Shown here: one piece after another, positions 1 to 9,193 of the stretch
Position numbering within the stretch: position 1 is the first letter of the stretch
How the letters are laid out: each line of letters starts with the position of its first letter
Assembly (NCBI RefSeq): GCF_030816155.1
Contig: NZ_JAUSXR010000001.1
Location: 930,001-994,000 of the forward strand
DNA: 64,000 bases
Origin: Arthrobacter woluwensis
GTDB lineage: Bacteria > Actinomycetota > Actinomycetes > Actinomycetales > Micrococcaceae
Direction of reading: 5' to 3'
Position numbers and translations under genes: made by a program
Notes under the pieces: model-generated
Database searches by the model: none
What the model was told of the DNA's origin: nothing
The model's input: the letters and a program-made list of their open reading frames with translations, nothing else

Positions 1-164
1 CGGTCTTCGATGTCGCCGTTGACCTTGACCAGCCCGTTCTTGATGAGCTCGGTCGCCTCCACGCCGTCGTCGGCGAGGGAGGAGAGCTTGAGAAGCTGAC
101 CCAGGCGGATCATCGAATCCCGGATCTCGATGGTGTCGATGCCGTCCGGTGCAGGAGAAGTCAT
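1..164 (-). CDS. RNA-binding S4 domain protein, 3' end outside window
   Basis: The reading frame starts at the ATG complementary to 162-164 and runs off the left edge, so only about 54 N-terminal residues are visible. They contain IRLGQLLKLSSLADDGVEA followed by LIKNGLVKVNGDIED, the usual S4 pattern of an alpha-helical pair leading into a VNG/VNGxxE turn. Small stand-alone S4 proteins of the YbcJ/RlbA type bind structured RNA and are often near translation genes; glyS lies close by but on the other strand. The C-terminus cannot be judged. Confidence 0.8.
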   Translation of the reverse strand, partial: MTSPAPDGIDTIEIRDSMIRLGQLLKLSSLADDGVEATELIKNGLVKVNGDIED

Positions 165-196
165 ATCCCCATGATGCCTTACCCCACGGAGGAACG

Positions 197-1264
197 ATGA
201 ACATCCCTCTCTATCTCGGCAGCTACACCGAGGACGGTTCCGGCCGTGGTTCCGGGGTGCAGCGCGTGACGGTCGACCCGGTGGCCGGGGAGCTGACGGT
301 GCTGGCCACGAGCTCTGGCGTGCGCAACCCGTCGTTCCTGCTGTGCGGGCCGGGCGGCCGCCTTTTCGCCGTGGAGGAGCTCGACGCCGGCCAGGTGGTC
401 GAGCTGGACCCGGAGACCCTCGCGGTCAAGGCCCGGGTGAGCAGCGGCGGGTCGTCGCCGTGTCACCTCGGCCTGGCCGGCGGGCTGCTCCTCGTCGCGA
501 ACTACGGCTCCGGGACGGTCTCCGGTCTTCCGCTGGACGGTCCGTGGGGCACCGAACCGCTGTGGACCGTGGGACAGGAGGGCGCGGGACAGGACGGCGC
601 CGGCCCGGTGGCCGACCGTCAGGAAGGGCCCCATGCCCACTCGACCCTCGCGCTGGGCGAGGACCGCTTCCTCGTGGCGGACCTGGGCCGGGACCGGGTC
701 GACGAATACCTCCTGGGTGAGGACAGTCCGGAGCTCGTGGGCGGGCTGGACCTCCCGCCCGGCACCGGACCGCGGCATCTGCTCCTGGAGGAGCCCGCGG
801 CTGGGGTCGGCGAGGGCGCCAGCAAGGGGGCGGTGGTGCTCTGGGTGGTCGGTGAACTCGACGCCGCACTCCACCGTGCCGTCCGCGCCGAGAACGGGTC
901 GTGGGCCCTGGCCGGTGAGCCCGTGGCGTTGGCTCCCGGTCACGAGCAGGCCTATCCGAGTGAGATCACCGGCCACCCCGGCTCCGGTGAGCGGGCACTC
1001 GTGGTGGGCGTGCGCGGGAGCGACACGCTCGCCGTCGTCGCGCGCGAGGAAGGGGAGGAGCGGCTGCTCCGGACACTTCCGTGCGGCGGCGCGTGGCCCC
1101 GTCACCTGGCCTGGGCGCGCGCCGACGACGGCGCCCCGCACCTCTGCGTCGCGGCGGAACGCGGGCACCGGCTGAGCGTGTTCGTCCCCGGCCCGGACGG
1201 CGAACTCACCCCGGTGGGCGGCGTGGAGACGTTCAGCCCGACGTACGTGCTGCCGGTAGGCTAG
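197..1264 (+). CDS. lactonase family protein (6-phosphogluconolactonase-type beta-propeller)
   Basis: A 355-residue protein starting [14 protein letters not shown], a typical opening of the seven-bladed YbhE/Pgl lactonase family, where the first strand carries the GSYT motif. Repeated blade signatures follow ([37 protein letters not shown]). The family hydrolyses 6-phosphogluconolactone or other sugar lactones in the cytosol. An upstream in-frame ATG at 149 exists, but the ATG at 197 is preceded by a GGAGGA ribosome binding site and fits the family N-terminus. It is divergent from the S4 gene, with start codons about 30 bases apart. The natural substrate is not determined by the sequence. Confidence 0.88.
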   Translation: MNIPLYLGSYTEDGSGRGSGVQRVTVDPVAGELTVLATSSGVRNPSFLLCGPGGRLFAVEELDAGQVVELDPETLAVKARVSSGGSSPCHLGLAGGLLLVANYGSGTVSGLPLDGPWGTEPLWTVGQEGAGQDGAGPVADRQEGPHAHSTLALGEDRFLVADLGRDRVDEYLLGEDSPELVGGLDLPPGTGPRHLLLEEPAAGVGEGASKGAVVLWVVGELDAALHRAVRAENGSWALAGEPVALAPGHEQAYPSEITGHPGSGERALVVGVRGSDTLAVVAREEGEERLLRTLPCGGAWPRHLAWARADDGAPHLCVAAERGHRLSVFVPGPDGELTPVGGVETFSPTYVLPVG

Positions 1265-1347
1265 GACGTGTGTCCCCACTGGGGGACCGGCACGAGTATC
1301 CGCACCCGGACCGCACCCAGCGGCCCGCTTTCCCTGGAGTTGTTCAT

Positions 1348-2733
1348 ATGGCAGCAAAGTCCACCCTCGATTCGGTCATCTCCCTCGCCAAGCGGCGCGG
1401 ATTCGTTTTCCAGGCCGGTGAGATCTACGGTGGATCGCGCTCCGCGTGGGACTACGGCCCCCTCGGCGCCGAGCTCAAGGAGAACATCAAGCGCCAGTGG
1501 TGGCAGACCTTCGTCCGCGGCCGCGCCGACATGGTCGGCCTGGACTCGTCCGTGATCCTGCCGTCGAAGGTGTGGGAGGCCTCCGGTCACGTCGCCACCT
1601 TCACGGACCCGCTGGTCGAGTGCCTCTCCTGCCACAAGCGCCACCGCCAGGACCACCTCCTGGAGGCGTACGAGGCGAAGAAGGGCCGCGCCCCGGAGAA
1701 CGGCATGGACGACATCGTGTGCCCCGATTGCGGCACGCGCGGTGAGTGGACCGAGCCCCAGAACTTCTCGGGCCTCATGAAGACCTACCTCGGCCCGATC
1801 GACGACGAGTCCGGCAAGCACTACCTGCGCCCGGAGACGGCCCAGGGCATCTTCGTGAACTTCGCCAATGTGGTGACCGCCGCCCGCAAGAAGCCGCCGT
1901 TCGGCATCGGCCAGGTCGGCAAGGCGTTCCGCAACGAGATCACCCCCGGCAACTTCATCTTCCGCACCCGCGAGTTCGAGCAGATGGAGATCGAGTACTT
2001 CACCCCGCCGGCGGACGCCCCGGCGGCGTTCGAGGAATGGGTCGGGGCCTGCTGGAACTGGTTCGTGGACCTGGGCATCGACCCGGAGAACATGCGCCGC
2101 TTCGATGTCCCGGACGGCGAGCGTGCGCACTACTCGGACCGCACCATCGACATCGAGTACAAGTTCGGCTTCGCCGGCTCCGGCTGGGGCGAGCTCATGG
2201 GTGTCGCCAACCGCACCGACTTCGACCTGAAGAACCACATCGAGCACTCGAAGCAGGACCTCTCCTACTTCGATCAGGCCTCCGGCGAGCGGTACGTCCC
2301 GTACGTGATCGAGCCGTCCTTCGGCCTGACCCGCTCCATGATGGCCTTCCTGGCCGACGCCTACACCGAGGACGAAGCTCCCAACTCCAAGGGCGGCGTG
2401 GACAAGCGCACCGTCTTGAAGCTGGACCCGCGCCTGGCGCCGGTCAAGGCCGCCGTGCTGCCGCTGTCCCGCAACGAGCAGCTCTCCCCGCTGGCCCGCG
2501 AACTCGGTGACAAGCTGCGCAAGCACTGGAACATCGACTTCGACGACGCCGGCGCGATCGGCCGCCGCTACCGCCGCCAGGACGAGATCGGCACCCCGTT
2601 CTGCATCACCGTGGACTTCGACACCCTCGAGGACAACGCCGTGACGATCCGCGAACGCGACACCATGAGCCAGGAGCGCGTCTCCCTGGATCAGCTGGAG
2701 GCCTACCTGGCCGGAAAGCTGCTGGGCGCCTAG
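1348..2733 (+). CDS. glyS: glycine--tRNA ligase, one-chain type
   Basis: A 461-residue class II aminoacyl-tRNA synthetase of the alpha2 type found in actinobacteria and eukaryotes. It charges tRNA-Gly with glycine in the cytosol. The start [19 protein letters not shown] and the motif [12 protein letters not shown] are diagnostic. CxxC pairs near residues 93-96 (CLSC) and 126-129 (CPDC) form an inserted zinc-binding module. The class II motif 2 region ([19 protein letters not shown]) and motif 3 ([13 protein letters not shown]) are intact, and the C-terminal anticodon-binding domain is present. The start is the ATG with GGAG about nine bases upstream; the long upstream open frame overlaps the lactonase gene and is not used. 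Confidence 0.97.
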   Translation: MAAKSTLDSVISLAKRRGFVFQAGEIYGGSRSAWDYGPLGAELKENIKRQWWQTFVRGRADMVGLDSSVILPSKVWEASGHVATFTDPLVECLSCHKRHRQDHLLEAYEAKKGRAPENGMDDIVCPDCGTRGEWTEPQNFSGLMKTYLGPIDDESGKHYLRPETAQGIFVNFANVVTAARKKPPFGIGQVGKAFRNEITPGNFIFRTREFEQMEIEYFTPPADAPAAFEEWVGACWNWFVDLGIDPENMRRFDVPDGERAHYSDRTIDIEYKFGFAGSGWGELMGVANRTDFDLKNHIEHSKQDLSYFDQASGERYVPYVIEPSFGLTRSMMAFLADAYTEDEAPNSKGGVDKRTVLKLDPRLAPVKAAVLPLSRNEQLSPLARELGDKLRKHWNIDFDDAGAIGRRYRRQDEIGTPFCITVDFDTLEDNAVTIRERDTMSQERVSLDQLEAYLAGKLLGA

Positions 2734-2734
2734 C

Positions 2735-3742
2735 ATGACCATCCAGTACCGTCCCTGGCGTGAAGGCGACGACCTGGAACTGCTCCAGCTGTGGGGGGAT
2801 CCCGATTCCCCCGCGGCGGGGCAGTTCCGGGCGTCCTTCGCGCCGTCCGTGGGCAGCATCGACGGAGACAGCGCGAACGGTGAGCCGTGGCGCCAGTGCA
2901 TCGTGGCCGAGGACGTGGTGGACGGTGTCGCCGTCCCGGTCGCCGCGGGCGTGGTCTACGAGACCGCCCTGCACAGCGAACGGCTCTGGTCCTACATCGA
3001 GGTCTCCCGTGATCACCGCGGACACGGCATCGGTTCGAGCCTCCTGGTGATGCTGCGCCGTGAGGCGGAGCTCTCGCCCTCGGGCGTGACGGCTCTCCGG
3101 TCCAAGGTCGCCGTGGGCACTGACGGCGCCGGTTTCGCGGCGTCCGCCGGGCTCGAGCCCATCCAGCGGTCACGCCTCGTGGAGGTCTCCGCGGGCGCGC
3201 TGAAGCTCCCCGTGTTCGACGGTGAGGGCGAGGACGCGGGCAGCGACGTCATCATGGATCTCGCCACGGGATCCGTGGAACTGACGCAGGTGGTGGGCCG
3301 GTACTACCGGGAGGTGCACTCCTGGGACGATCCGGGAGAGCTGTCCCTGGGCACGGTCCAGCGGCTCTTCCTCGACGACCTCTCCGGGGCTCACGGCGCG
3401 ATCGTGCTGCGGGCCAAGCCGGAGTCGGCATTCGGCAGCACCGTGTCACCCACCCGCACGGGGAAGATCCGCGCCTTCGCGATCAGTTACGCGGCGCCGG
3501 GCACGGGGGAGGAGGTCCAGGAGGGCGCCACCGATGTATTCCTGGGCCACGACCCCGCCCTGGACGCGGAGGACGCGGCCGAAGCGGTCCGTGACCTGCT
3601 CTCCCTCATCGCCTACCAGCACCCCGTGGTGCTGGAAGTGGACGATTCGATGACGGCGTTGCGCGCCGCCGTCGAACCTCTGCTGGAGACGGGCGGCGCC
3701 CGGCAGCTGGGCGCCGACGTCCTGGTGGTCAGCGACAAGTAA
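2735..3742 (+). CDS. GNAT family N-acetyltransferase, tandem-domain
   Basis: A 335-residue protein whose ATG is two bases after the glyS stop, so the two are almost certainly co-transcribed and translationally coupled. The N-terminal half is a GNAT domain with the acetyl-CoA pyrophosphate-binding segment RDHRGHGIGSSLL near residue 90 and an AGLEP turn after it. The C-terminal half has the length and strand/helix rhythm of a second GNAT fold but lacks a recognisable acetyl-CoA loop, so it looks degenerate. The substrate is unknown. Tandem GNAT architecture recalls mycothiol synthase (MshD), but the first-domain sequence is not a close match, so I do not call it that. Confidence 0.8.
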   Translation: MTIQYRPWREGDDLELLQLWGDPDSPAAGQFRASFAPSVGSIDGDSANGEPWRQCIVAEDVVDGVAVPVAAGVVYETALHSERLWSYIEVSRDHRGHGIGSSLLVMLRREAELSPSGVTALRSKVAVGTDGAGFAASAGLEPIQRSRLVEVSAGALKLPVFDGEGEDAGSDVIMDLATGSVELTQVVGRYYREVHSWDDPGELSLGTVQRLFLDDLSGAHGAIVLRAKPESAFGSTVSPTRTGKIRAFAISYAAPGTGEEVQEGATDVFLGHDPALDAEDAAEAVRDLLSLIAYQHPVVLEVDDSMTALRAAVEPLLETGGARQLGADVLVVSDK

Positions 3743-3772
3743 CGGCGGAACCGACAGGAGCGGAGCGGACCC

Positions 3773-5173
3773 ATGGGTGCCGGACATTCACACGGCGGGG
3801 GCCACTCGCACGACGACGGCGCGCCGCCGTCCGCGGAAGCAGCGGCGGCACGGCGTCGGGCCGGGTGGATCCTGGCCGCCATCCTGGTGCCGGTCGCCCT
3901 GCTCACGGTGCTGGGCATGGTGCTCCTGTGGCCCTCGGGCAAGCATGAGGACCTGCGTCTGAGCTCGCCGTATTCCACGGCGCCCGGCGTCAGTTTCGAC
4001 ACCGGCAAGGTCATGAGCGTCACCAAGGCGTCCTGCTCCGGGAATTCCCCGGACGCGCAGCAGGATTCAGGACAGGGCGGCTCAGGTCAGAGTCCTTCGC
4101 AGGGCCCGTCCCAGGGCACCTCGCAGGGCTCCGGCCAGAGCGGCTCCACGCCCGGCGCCAGCCGTCTGACCTCCTGCTTCTGGGCGGTGACGCAGCCGGA
4201 CGCCGGTGGTTCGCCGGTCCAGGTGGTGTTCAACCCGGAGGTGTCCGCGTCGGATTCCGTCCACCCCGGTGACGGGATCCGGTACCTGAACCTCTCGCAG
4301 GTGCAGGGGGCCTCGGCCGGGCATGCGCCGGCGTATGTGTTCGTGGACTTCGTCCGCTCCGCGCCCATCGCGATCCTCGCCGTGCTCTATGCGGCCGTGG
4401 TGATCCTCGTGGCGCGCTGGCGGGGATTCCGCGCCCTGCTCGGGCTGGGCGTGGCGTATCTGGTGCTGGCGTTCTTCCTGCTGCCGGGCCTCGTGGACGG
4501 CAAGCCGGCCATGCCGCTGGCGCTCACGGCGTCGACGGCCATCCTGATCGCGGTGCTGTACTTCGCGCACGGGTTCTCGGCCAGGACCTCCACGGCGCTC
4601 CTCGGCACGGTCTTCGGACTGCTCGTCACTGCCGGCCTCGCCCTGTGGGCGACCGACGCCGCCAAACTCCTGGGCATCGGCAGCCACGAGGCGTCCACCC
4701 TGGTCAACACGAGCGGGACCATTTCGATCTCCAGCGTGATCCTGTGCGGACTGATCGTGGCCAGTCTCGGCGCGCTCAACGATGTGACCATCACCCAGGC
4801 GTCCGCCGTCTGGGAGCTCTACGAATTCTCTCCCGGCACCTCGGCGCCCAAGCTGTTCGCCTCGGCCATGCGGATCGGCCGTGACCACATCGCGTCCACC
4901 GTCTACACGATCGCCTTCGCCTACGCGGGCGCCGCGCTGCCGGTCCTGATCATCGTGATGCTCTACGAACGGCCGTTCCTGGACACCCTGACCAGCGCCG
5001 AACTGGCCGAAGAGGTCGTGAGGACCCTGATCGGCTCGATCGGCCTGGTCCTCGCCATTCCGCTGACGACGCTCGTGGCGGTGCTCGTGGTCAAGGCGAC
5101 CAATCTGCACCGCCATGCCGTCGACGCCGAACAGCCCCTCACGCGCCGCGAACGCCGCGCCCTGGAAGGCTAG
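3773..5173 (+). CDS. YibE/F family multi-pass membrane protein
   Basis: A 466-residue YibE/F-like protein (PF07907 type). The start MGAGHSHGGGHSHDDG is His-rich and could bind metal. One membrane segment lies at about residues 31-52, then an extracytoplasmic domain interrupted by a Ser/Gly/Gln low-complexity stretch (about 91-130), and then a block of roughly seven membrane helices. The conserved core LGALNDVTITQASAVWEL sits in that block, and the C-terminal tail is short and basic. The family's role is unproven; it is often described as a transporter-like protein. It follows the GNAT gene by 30 bases with an AGGAG-like site, so it probably belongs to the glyS transcript. Confidence 0.85.
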   Translation: MGAGHSHGGGHSHDDGAPPSAEAAAARRRAGWILAAILVPVALLTVLGMVLLWPSGKHEDLRLSSPYSTAPGVSFDTGKVMSVTKASCSGNSPDAQQDSGQGGSGQSPSQGPSQGTSQGSGQSGSTPGASRLTSCFWAVTQPDAGGSPVQVVFNPEVSASDSVHPGDGIRYLNLSQVQGASAGHAPAYVFVDFVRSAPIAILAVLYAAVVILVARWRGFRALLGLGVAYLVLAFFLLPGLVDGKPAMPLALTASTAILIAVLYFAHGFSARTSTALLGTVFGLLVTAGLALWATDAAKLLGIGSHEASTLVNTSGTISISSVILCGLIVASLGALNDVTITQASAVWELYEFSPGTSAPKLFASAMRIGRDHIASTVYTIAFAYAGAALPVLIIVMLYERPFLDTLTSAELAEEVVRTLIGSIGLVLAIPLTTLVAVLVVKATNLHRHAVDAEQPLTRRERRALEG

Positions 5174-5206
5174 GTCTCGTCGCCGGCTGAGCGCGCTGCT
5201 CTGCCC

Positions 5207-5269
5207 CGTTGCGTGCTCAGTTGTTGCGGGTGGTTTCGGTGAACACCCGCAACTACTGAGCACACAACG
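5207..5269. repeat. long imperfect inverted repeat between convergent genes
   Basis: Arms 5207-5232 and 5244-5269 are complementary over 26 bases with two mismatches around an 11-base loop (5233-5243); the inner 20 bases have a single mismatch. It lies between the YibE/F gene and the convergent SDR gene. There is no clear T run on either side. It may act as a T-less bidirectional terminator or be a REP-like palindromic unit. No second copy was noticed in this window. Confidence 0.7.
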
Positions 5270-5283
5270 TCGAGAAGCAGGCC

Positions 5284-6069
5284 TCAGAAGTGCGTGCCGC
5301 CGTCGATGCGGATCTCGGTGCCCGTGATGAAGGCGCCGTCCTCGCTCGCGAGCATCGCGACCACTCCGGCCACGGTCTCGGGACCTGCGAAACCCTGGCT
5401 CAGCGCGGGGGAGAGCTTCAGGAACAGGCGCATGTCCGCGTCCTCGGGCAGGCCGGGGCCCACACTCTGACGGCTCTGGCCGCTGCCGTCGGTCATGCCG
5501 GAGGAGATCGAGCCGGGCTGGACCGCGGTGAAGCGGATGCCCGCCGAGGCGAATTCTGCGGCGAGGGCGTGGGTCATGGACTGGATGCCGCCCTTGCTGG
5601 CCGCGTACGCCGCCATGTAGGGATGCGCGAAAGCCGCGGAGGTGGAGCTGAAGTTCACCACGGACGCACTCGTGCCCTCCTTGAGTGCGGGGAGCGACTC
5701 CCGGATCACCAGGAACGTGCCGACCAGGTTGACACGGATGACCTGTTCGAAGGACTCGAGTGTCGTCTGTTCCGTGTGGGACGAGCGCAGGATCCCGGCC
5801 GCATTGACCAGGGCGTCCAGGCCGCCCAGGAAGGACACGGCTTCGGCGACGCCGGCAGTGACGGACGCCTCGTCGGCGATGTTCATGACCACGGTCTTCA
5901 GGCGCGGGGCGGCGTCGCCGGCCTTGGCCACGGTGTCGGCCAGACCGGCCTCGCTCACATCGGCGGCGACGACGGTGCCGCCTTCGGAGAGCATGCGCAG
6001 CACGGTGGCCTGTCCGATTCCGGAACCGCCACCCGTGACGAGGGCGCGGCGGTCTGTATAGCGAAGCAT
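5284..6069 (-). CDS. SDR family NAD(P)-dependent oxidoreductase
   Basis: A 261-residue classical short-chain dehydrogenase/reductase. The nucleotide-binding motif TGGGSGIG is at about residues 13-20, NAAG follows near residue 90, and the catalytic Ser-Tyr-Lys set is visible as NFSSTSA and YAASKGG. The C-terminus ends GTEIRIDGGTHF, normal for this family. It presumably reduces or oxidises a small carbonyl or alcohol substrate in the cytosol; the substrate is not predictable. It is divergent from the TetR gene at 6226, an arrangement that usually means TetR represses the SDR in the absence of a ligand. I saw no clean palindrome in the 156-base gap. Confidence 0.9.
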   Translation of the reverse strand: MLRYTDRRALVTGGGSGIGQATVLRMLSEGGTVVAADVSEAGLADTVAKAGDAAPRLKTVVMNIADEASVTAGVAEAVSFLGGLDALVNAAGILRSSHTEQTTLESFEQVIRVNLVGTFLVIRESLPALKEGTSASVVNFSSTSAAFAHPYMAAYAASKGGIQSMTHALAAEFASAGIRFTAVQPGSISSGMTDGSGQSRQSVGPGLPEDADMRLFLKLSPALSQGFAGPETVAGVVAMLASEDGAFITGTEIRIDGGTHF

Positions 6070-6225
6070 GATGTTCCTTTCGTTCCGGGTGCCGAAGCAT
6101 GACTCCGGTCGCCCCTGGCGGCCTGGCGATCCGGCCGGGCCATACTGTCAGCATACGCTTCATGGCACATCGCGCCAAGATGGCATGAGGTGCCGTCATT
6201 TGGGTTGCTGGGTTACGATCACGGG

Positions 6226-6855
6226 GTGGAAACAGAACAGCCCAGCCTGAGGGAGCGCCGCCGCGCCCAGACCCGGAGGGAACTCGCCGCCGCCGCGGCC
6301 GAGCTCTTCACCGCGCAGGGGGTCGTGGCCACCACGGCCGAGGAGATCGCCGCGCGCGCCGCCATCTCCCTGCGCACCTTCTACCGTTACTTCCGCACCA
6401 AGGAGGAGGCCATCGCGCCGCTCCTGGAGATCGGCGCCGAACGCTGGCAGGACGCGCTGCGCGCCGTGCCCGCGGGTTCGGACGGCAAGGAGGCCGTGAC
6501 GGCGGCGATCCGTCATGCGCTCACGCCTCAGGACCGGGAGACCGCCGACGGGATGGAGCTCATGCGCAATCTCCTGATCGCCGCGGAGGAGGATGCGGAC
6601 CTGGCCGGAGTGTGGGCCGTGGTGAACGCCCGTTCGGAGCGCGAACTCCTGACGGTCATGGCGGATCGTTTCGGTCCCGCGAACAGCCTGCACCTGAGGC
6701 TCCACGCCACCGCGGCCACCGCGGCCGTCCGGGTGGGGCTGGAAGCCTGGGCGGCGGACGTGACCCCCACCCCCGGGGACGGCGACGGCGGGCCCGGCCA
6801 CCCGGCGTCGTCGCTCGCGGTCGAGGCCTACCGCAGGCTGTCCGCCGGCCTCTGA
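6226..6855 (+). CDS. TetR/AcrR family transcriptional regulator
   Basis: A 209-residue regulator with an N-terminal helix-turn-helix, AEEIAARAAISLRTFYRYF, at about residues 36-54 and a variable C-terminal ligand domain. A GTG at 6190 is in frame, but the GTG at 6226 (VETEQPSLRERRRAQTRRE) fits family N-termini. It is preceded at 6214-6219 by TACGAT with six bases to the start and no ribosome binding site, which suggests a leaderless transcript. The divergent SDR gene is the likely target. The ligand is unknown. Confidence 0.88.
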   Translation: METEQPSLRERRRAQTRRELAAAAAELFTAQGVVATTAEEIAARAAISLRTFYRYFRTKEEAIAPLLEIGAERWQDALRAVPAGSDGKEAVTAAIRHALTPQDRETADGMELMRNLLIAAEEDADLAGVWAVVNARSERELLTVMADRFGPANSLHLRLHATAATAAVRVGLEAWAADVTPTPGDGDGGPGHPASSLAVEAYRRLSAGL

Positions 6856-6902
6856 GGTGGGCGCGGCGCGCGCGATTTGCGCCGTTGCGGGACAATGGAG
6901 GG

Positions 6903-8075
6903 GTGACCCTTGAAGCACTTCCCACCAGAATCGAGCTGCCGCCCCTGAAGCTCGGCGACATCACCGTGGACACCCCCGTGGTGCTCGCGCCCATGGCCGG
7001 CATCACCAACAAGGCCTTCCGCCGCCTCTGCCGCGAGTTCGGCGGGGGTCTCTATGTCGCGGAGATGGTCACCTCCCGGGCACTTGTGGAGCGGTCCCCG
7101 GAATCGCTGCGGATCATCGAGCACGATGACGATGAGGAGGTCCGCTCCGTCCAGCTGTACGGCGTGGACCCTGTCACGGTGGGCGCCGCCGTCCGCCTGC
7201 TGGTGGAGGAGGACCGGGCCGACCACATCGACCTGAACTTCGGCTGCCCCGTCCCGAAGGTCACCCGCCGTGGTGGCGGTTCGGCGCTGCCCTGGAAGAT
7301 CGACCTGTTCACGGCGATCGTCCAGACCGCCGTGCGTGAGGCGTCCAAGGGAGACATCCCGCTGACCATCAAGATGCGCAAGGGCATCGACGAGGACCAT
7401 CTGACCTACCTCGAGGCCGGTCGCATCGCCCGCGATGCCGGGGTGGCCGCCGTCGCGCTGCACGGCCGCACGGCGAGCCAGTTCTACTCCGGCAAGGCCG
7501 ACTGGGATTCGATCGCGCGTCTGCGTGAGGCCCTGCCGGACATCCCCGTGCTGGGCAACGGCGACATCTGGAGTGCGGAGGACGCCGAGCGCATGGTGCG
7601 CCAGACCGGCGTCGACGGCGTGGTGGTGGGCCGTGGCTGCCAGGGCCGTCCGTGGCTCTTCGGTGATCTGCAAGCCGCGTTCGACGGCCGGGAGGACCGC
7701 ATCCGCCCGGGTCTGCGCGAGGTGGCGGACGCGGTGTACCGGCACGCCGAGCTCATGATCGACACCTTCGGCGACGAGGGCAAGGCCCTGCGGGACATCC
7801 GGAAGCACATGGCCTGGTACTTCAAGGGCTACGTCGTGGGCGGGGACCTGCGCGCCCAGCTGGCCGCCGTGCCGGATCTGGCGACCCTGCGCGGCCTGCT
7901 CGACCAGCTGGACATGGAGTCCCCGTACCCGGGCGTCGACGCCGAAGGTCCCCGCGGCCGCGCCGGGACCCCGAAGAAGACCGCGCTCCCGGACCGCTGG
8001 CTCGAGAGCCGCAGCCTGAACGAGGAGCAGCGCGCCACCATCAAGGCGGCCGAACTGGACGTCTCAGGCGGCTGA
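6903..8075 (+). CDS. dusB: tRNA dihydrouridine synthase DusB
   Basis: A 390-residue FMN-dependent tRNA-dihydrouridine synthase that reduces uridines in the tRNA D-loop. The barrel begins with VLAPMAGITNKAFRRLCRE. The NFGCPVPKV motif carries the catalytic cysteine, KMRKG and ALHGRT supply phosphate/FMN contacts, and LGNGDIW and VVGRGCQGRPW are the terminal FMN-binding strands. The GTG at 6903 is favoured because the protein alignment begins there; GACAAT lies six bases upstream. The open frame extending back into the TetR gene is a shadow. In related genomes it sits with glyS, dgt and dnaG, as here. Confidence 0.96.
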   Translation: MTLEALPTRIELPPLKLGDITVDTPVVLAPMAGITNKAFRRLCREFGGGLYVAEMVTSRALVERSPESLRIIEHDDDEEVRSVQLYGVDPVTVGAAVRLLVEEDRADHIDLNFGCPVPKVTRRGGGSALPWKIDLFTAIVQTAVREASKGDIPLTIKMRKGIDEDHLTYLEAGRIARDAGVAAVALHGRTASQFYSGKADWDSIARLREALPDIPVLGNGDIWSAEDAERMVRQTGVDGVVVGRGCQGRPWLFGDLQAAFDGREDRIRPGLREVADAVYRHAELMIDTFGDEGKALRDIRKHMAWYFKGYVVGGDLRAQLAAVPDLATLRGLLDQLDMESPYPGVDAEGPRGRAGTPKKTALPDRWLESRSLNEEQRATIKAAELDVSGG

Positions 8076-8124
8076 GGCGGCTGAGGCCGGGGCGCCCCGC
8101 CCCGCCGCCCCCGCCGGCGTCGTC

Positions 8125-8150
8125 CCGGCCATGACAGATGTCATGCCCGG
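8125..8150. promoter_or_regulatory. near-perfect palindrome, likely response-regulator operator
   Basis: Two 12-base arms (8125-8136 and 8139-8150) match with one mismatch around a 2-base centre; the core is CATGACA-GA-TGTCATG. It lies about 110 bases before the ABC transporter ATPase gene, in the operon that also encodes a NarL-type response regulator. That makes it the best candidate binding site for the regulator. The role is inferred. Confidence 0.65.
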
Positions 8151-8257
8151 GACGTGACGCACGGCGGAGGTCCTCGCACCCGCGCCGAGGTCGAATGGAG
8201 AGCGAGGGAGAGCGCACGCTCTTCCGCATCCATCCGGCAGACGGGGAACGCGAGGAC

Positions 8258-9193
8258 ATGATGAGCCAGCTACTGGCCGTGGACGCCCAGGGCCTCCACA
8301 AGAGTTTCGGGACGGTCCAGGCCGTCCGTGGCCTGGACCTCCAGGTCAAGCCCGGCGAGGTGGTGGCCTTCCTGGGCCCGAACGGCGCCGGCAAGACCAC
8401 CACCATCGACATGATCCTGGGGCTCTCCGAGCCGACCAAGGGCAGCGTGAAGGTGTACGGCGGCACGCCGCGTCAGGCGATCGCCCGGGGCCAGGTGGCC
8501 GCCGTGATGCAGACGGGCGGCCTGCTGAGGGACATCACGGTCAAGGAGACCGTGCAGCTCACGGCGGCCATGTTCGACTCGCCGCGGCCGGTGACGGAGG
8601 TCCTGGAACGCGCCGGGATCGAGAACCTGGGCGACCGCCGGGTGGAGAAGTGCTCGGGAGGCCAGCAGCAGCGCCTCCGCTTCGCGATGGCCCTGGTCTC
8701 GGACCCCGGACTCATGATCCTGGACGAACCCACCACCGGCATGGACGTGGCCGGACGGCGCGACTTCTGGCACGCCATCCGCCAGGACGCGCAGCGAGGC
8801 CGCACGGTCGTGTTCGCCACCCACTACCTGGACGAGGCCGACGCCTACGCTGACCGGATCGTCCTGGTCCGCCAGGGCCGGGTGGTGGCGGACGGCACCG
8901 CCGCCGAGATCAAGAACCTCGCCGCCGGCCGCACCATCCGCGCCGCGCTGAGCCACGAGGACCCCCGGCTGGCCAGGCTCCCCGAGGTGGACTCCGTGGA
9001 GTACGACGGCGCCCGGGTCACCCTCCGCTCCCAGGACTCGGACGCGGTGCTCCGCTTCCTCCTCACCGAGACCGACGCGCATGACGTCGAGGTCAGCGCC
9101 AACAACCTGGAGGACGCCTTCGTGGCCCTCACCGGTGACGACGCCGAACCCGCCGTCGAATCGGCCCTCACCGGAAACGAGGCCCGGGCATGA
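8258..9193 (+). CDS. ABC-2 type exporter, ATP-binding protein
   Basis: A 311-residue ATPase of the drug/antibiotic exporter (DrrA/CcmA-like) class. Walker A is GPNGAGKTT, the signature is CSGGQQQRLRFAMAL, Walker B is LMILDEPTTGMD, and the switch His is in FATHYLDEADAYADR. A roughly 90-residue C-terminal extension, common in this class, ends the protein. Two adjacent ATG codons (8258 and 8261) follow a GAGG; an upstream ATG at 8138 lies at the operator and is unlikely. Its stop overlaps the permease start (ATGA). It energises export of an unknown amphiphile together with the next gene. Confidence 0.93.
   Translation: MMSQLLAVDAQGLHKSFGTVQAVRGLDLQVKPGEVVAFLGPNGAGKTTTIDMILGLSEPTKGSVKVYGGTPRQAIARGQVAAVMQTGGLLRDITVKETVQLTAAMFDSPRPVTEVLERAGIENLGDRRVEKCSGGQQQRLRFAMALVSDPGLMILDEPTTGMDVAGRRDFWHAIRQDAQRGRTVVFATHYLDEADAYADRIVLVRQGRVVADGTAAEIKNLAAGRTIRAALSHEDPRLARLPEVDSVEYDGARVTLRSQDSDAVLRFLLTETDAHDVEVSANNLEDAFVALTGDDAEPAVESALTGNEARA

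Noticed and set aside
4082..6199. 705-codon minus-strand open frame
   Set aside because: Covers the SDR gene in another frame and the antisense of YibE/F; no domain, and the real SDR frame has all motifs.
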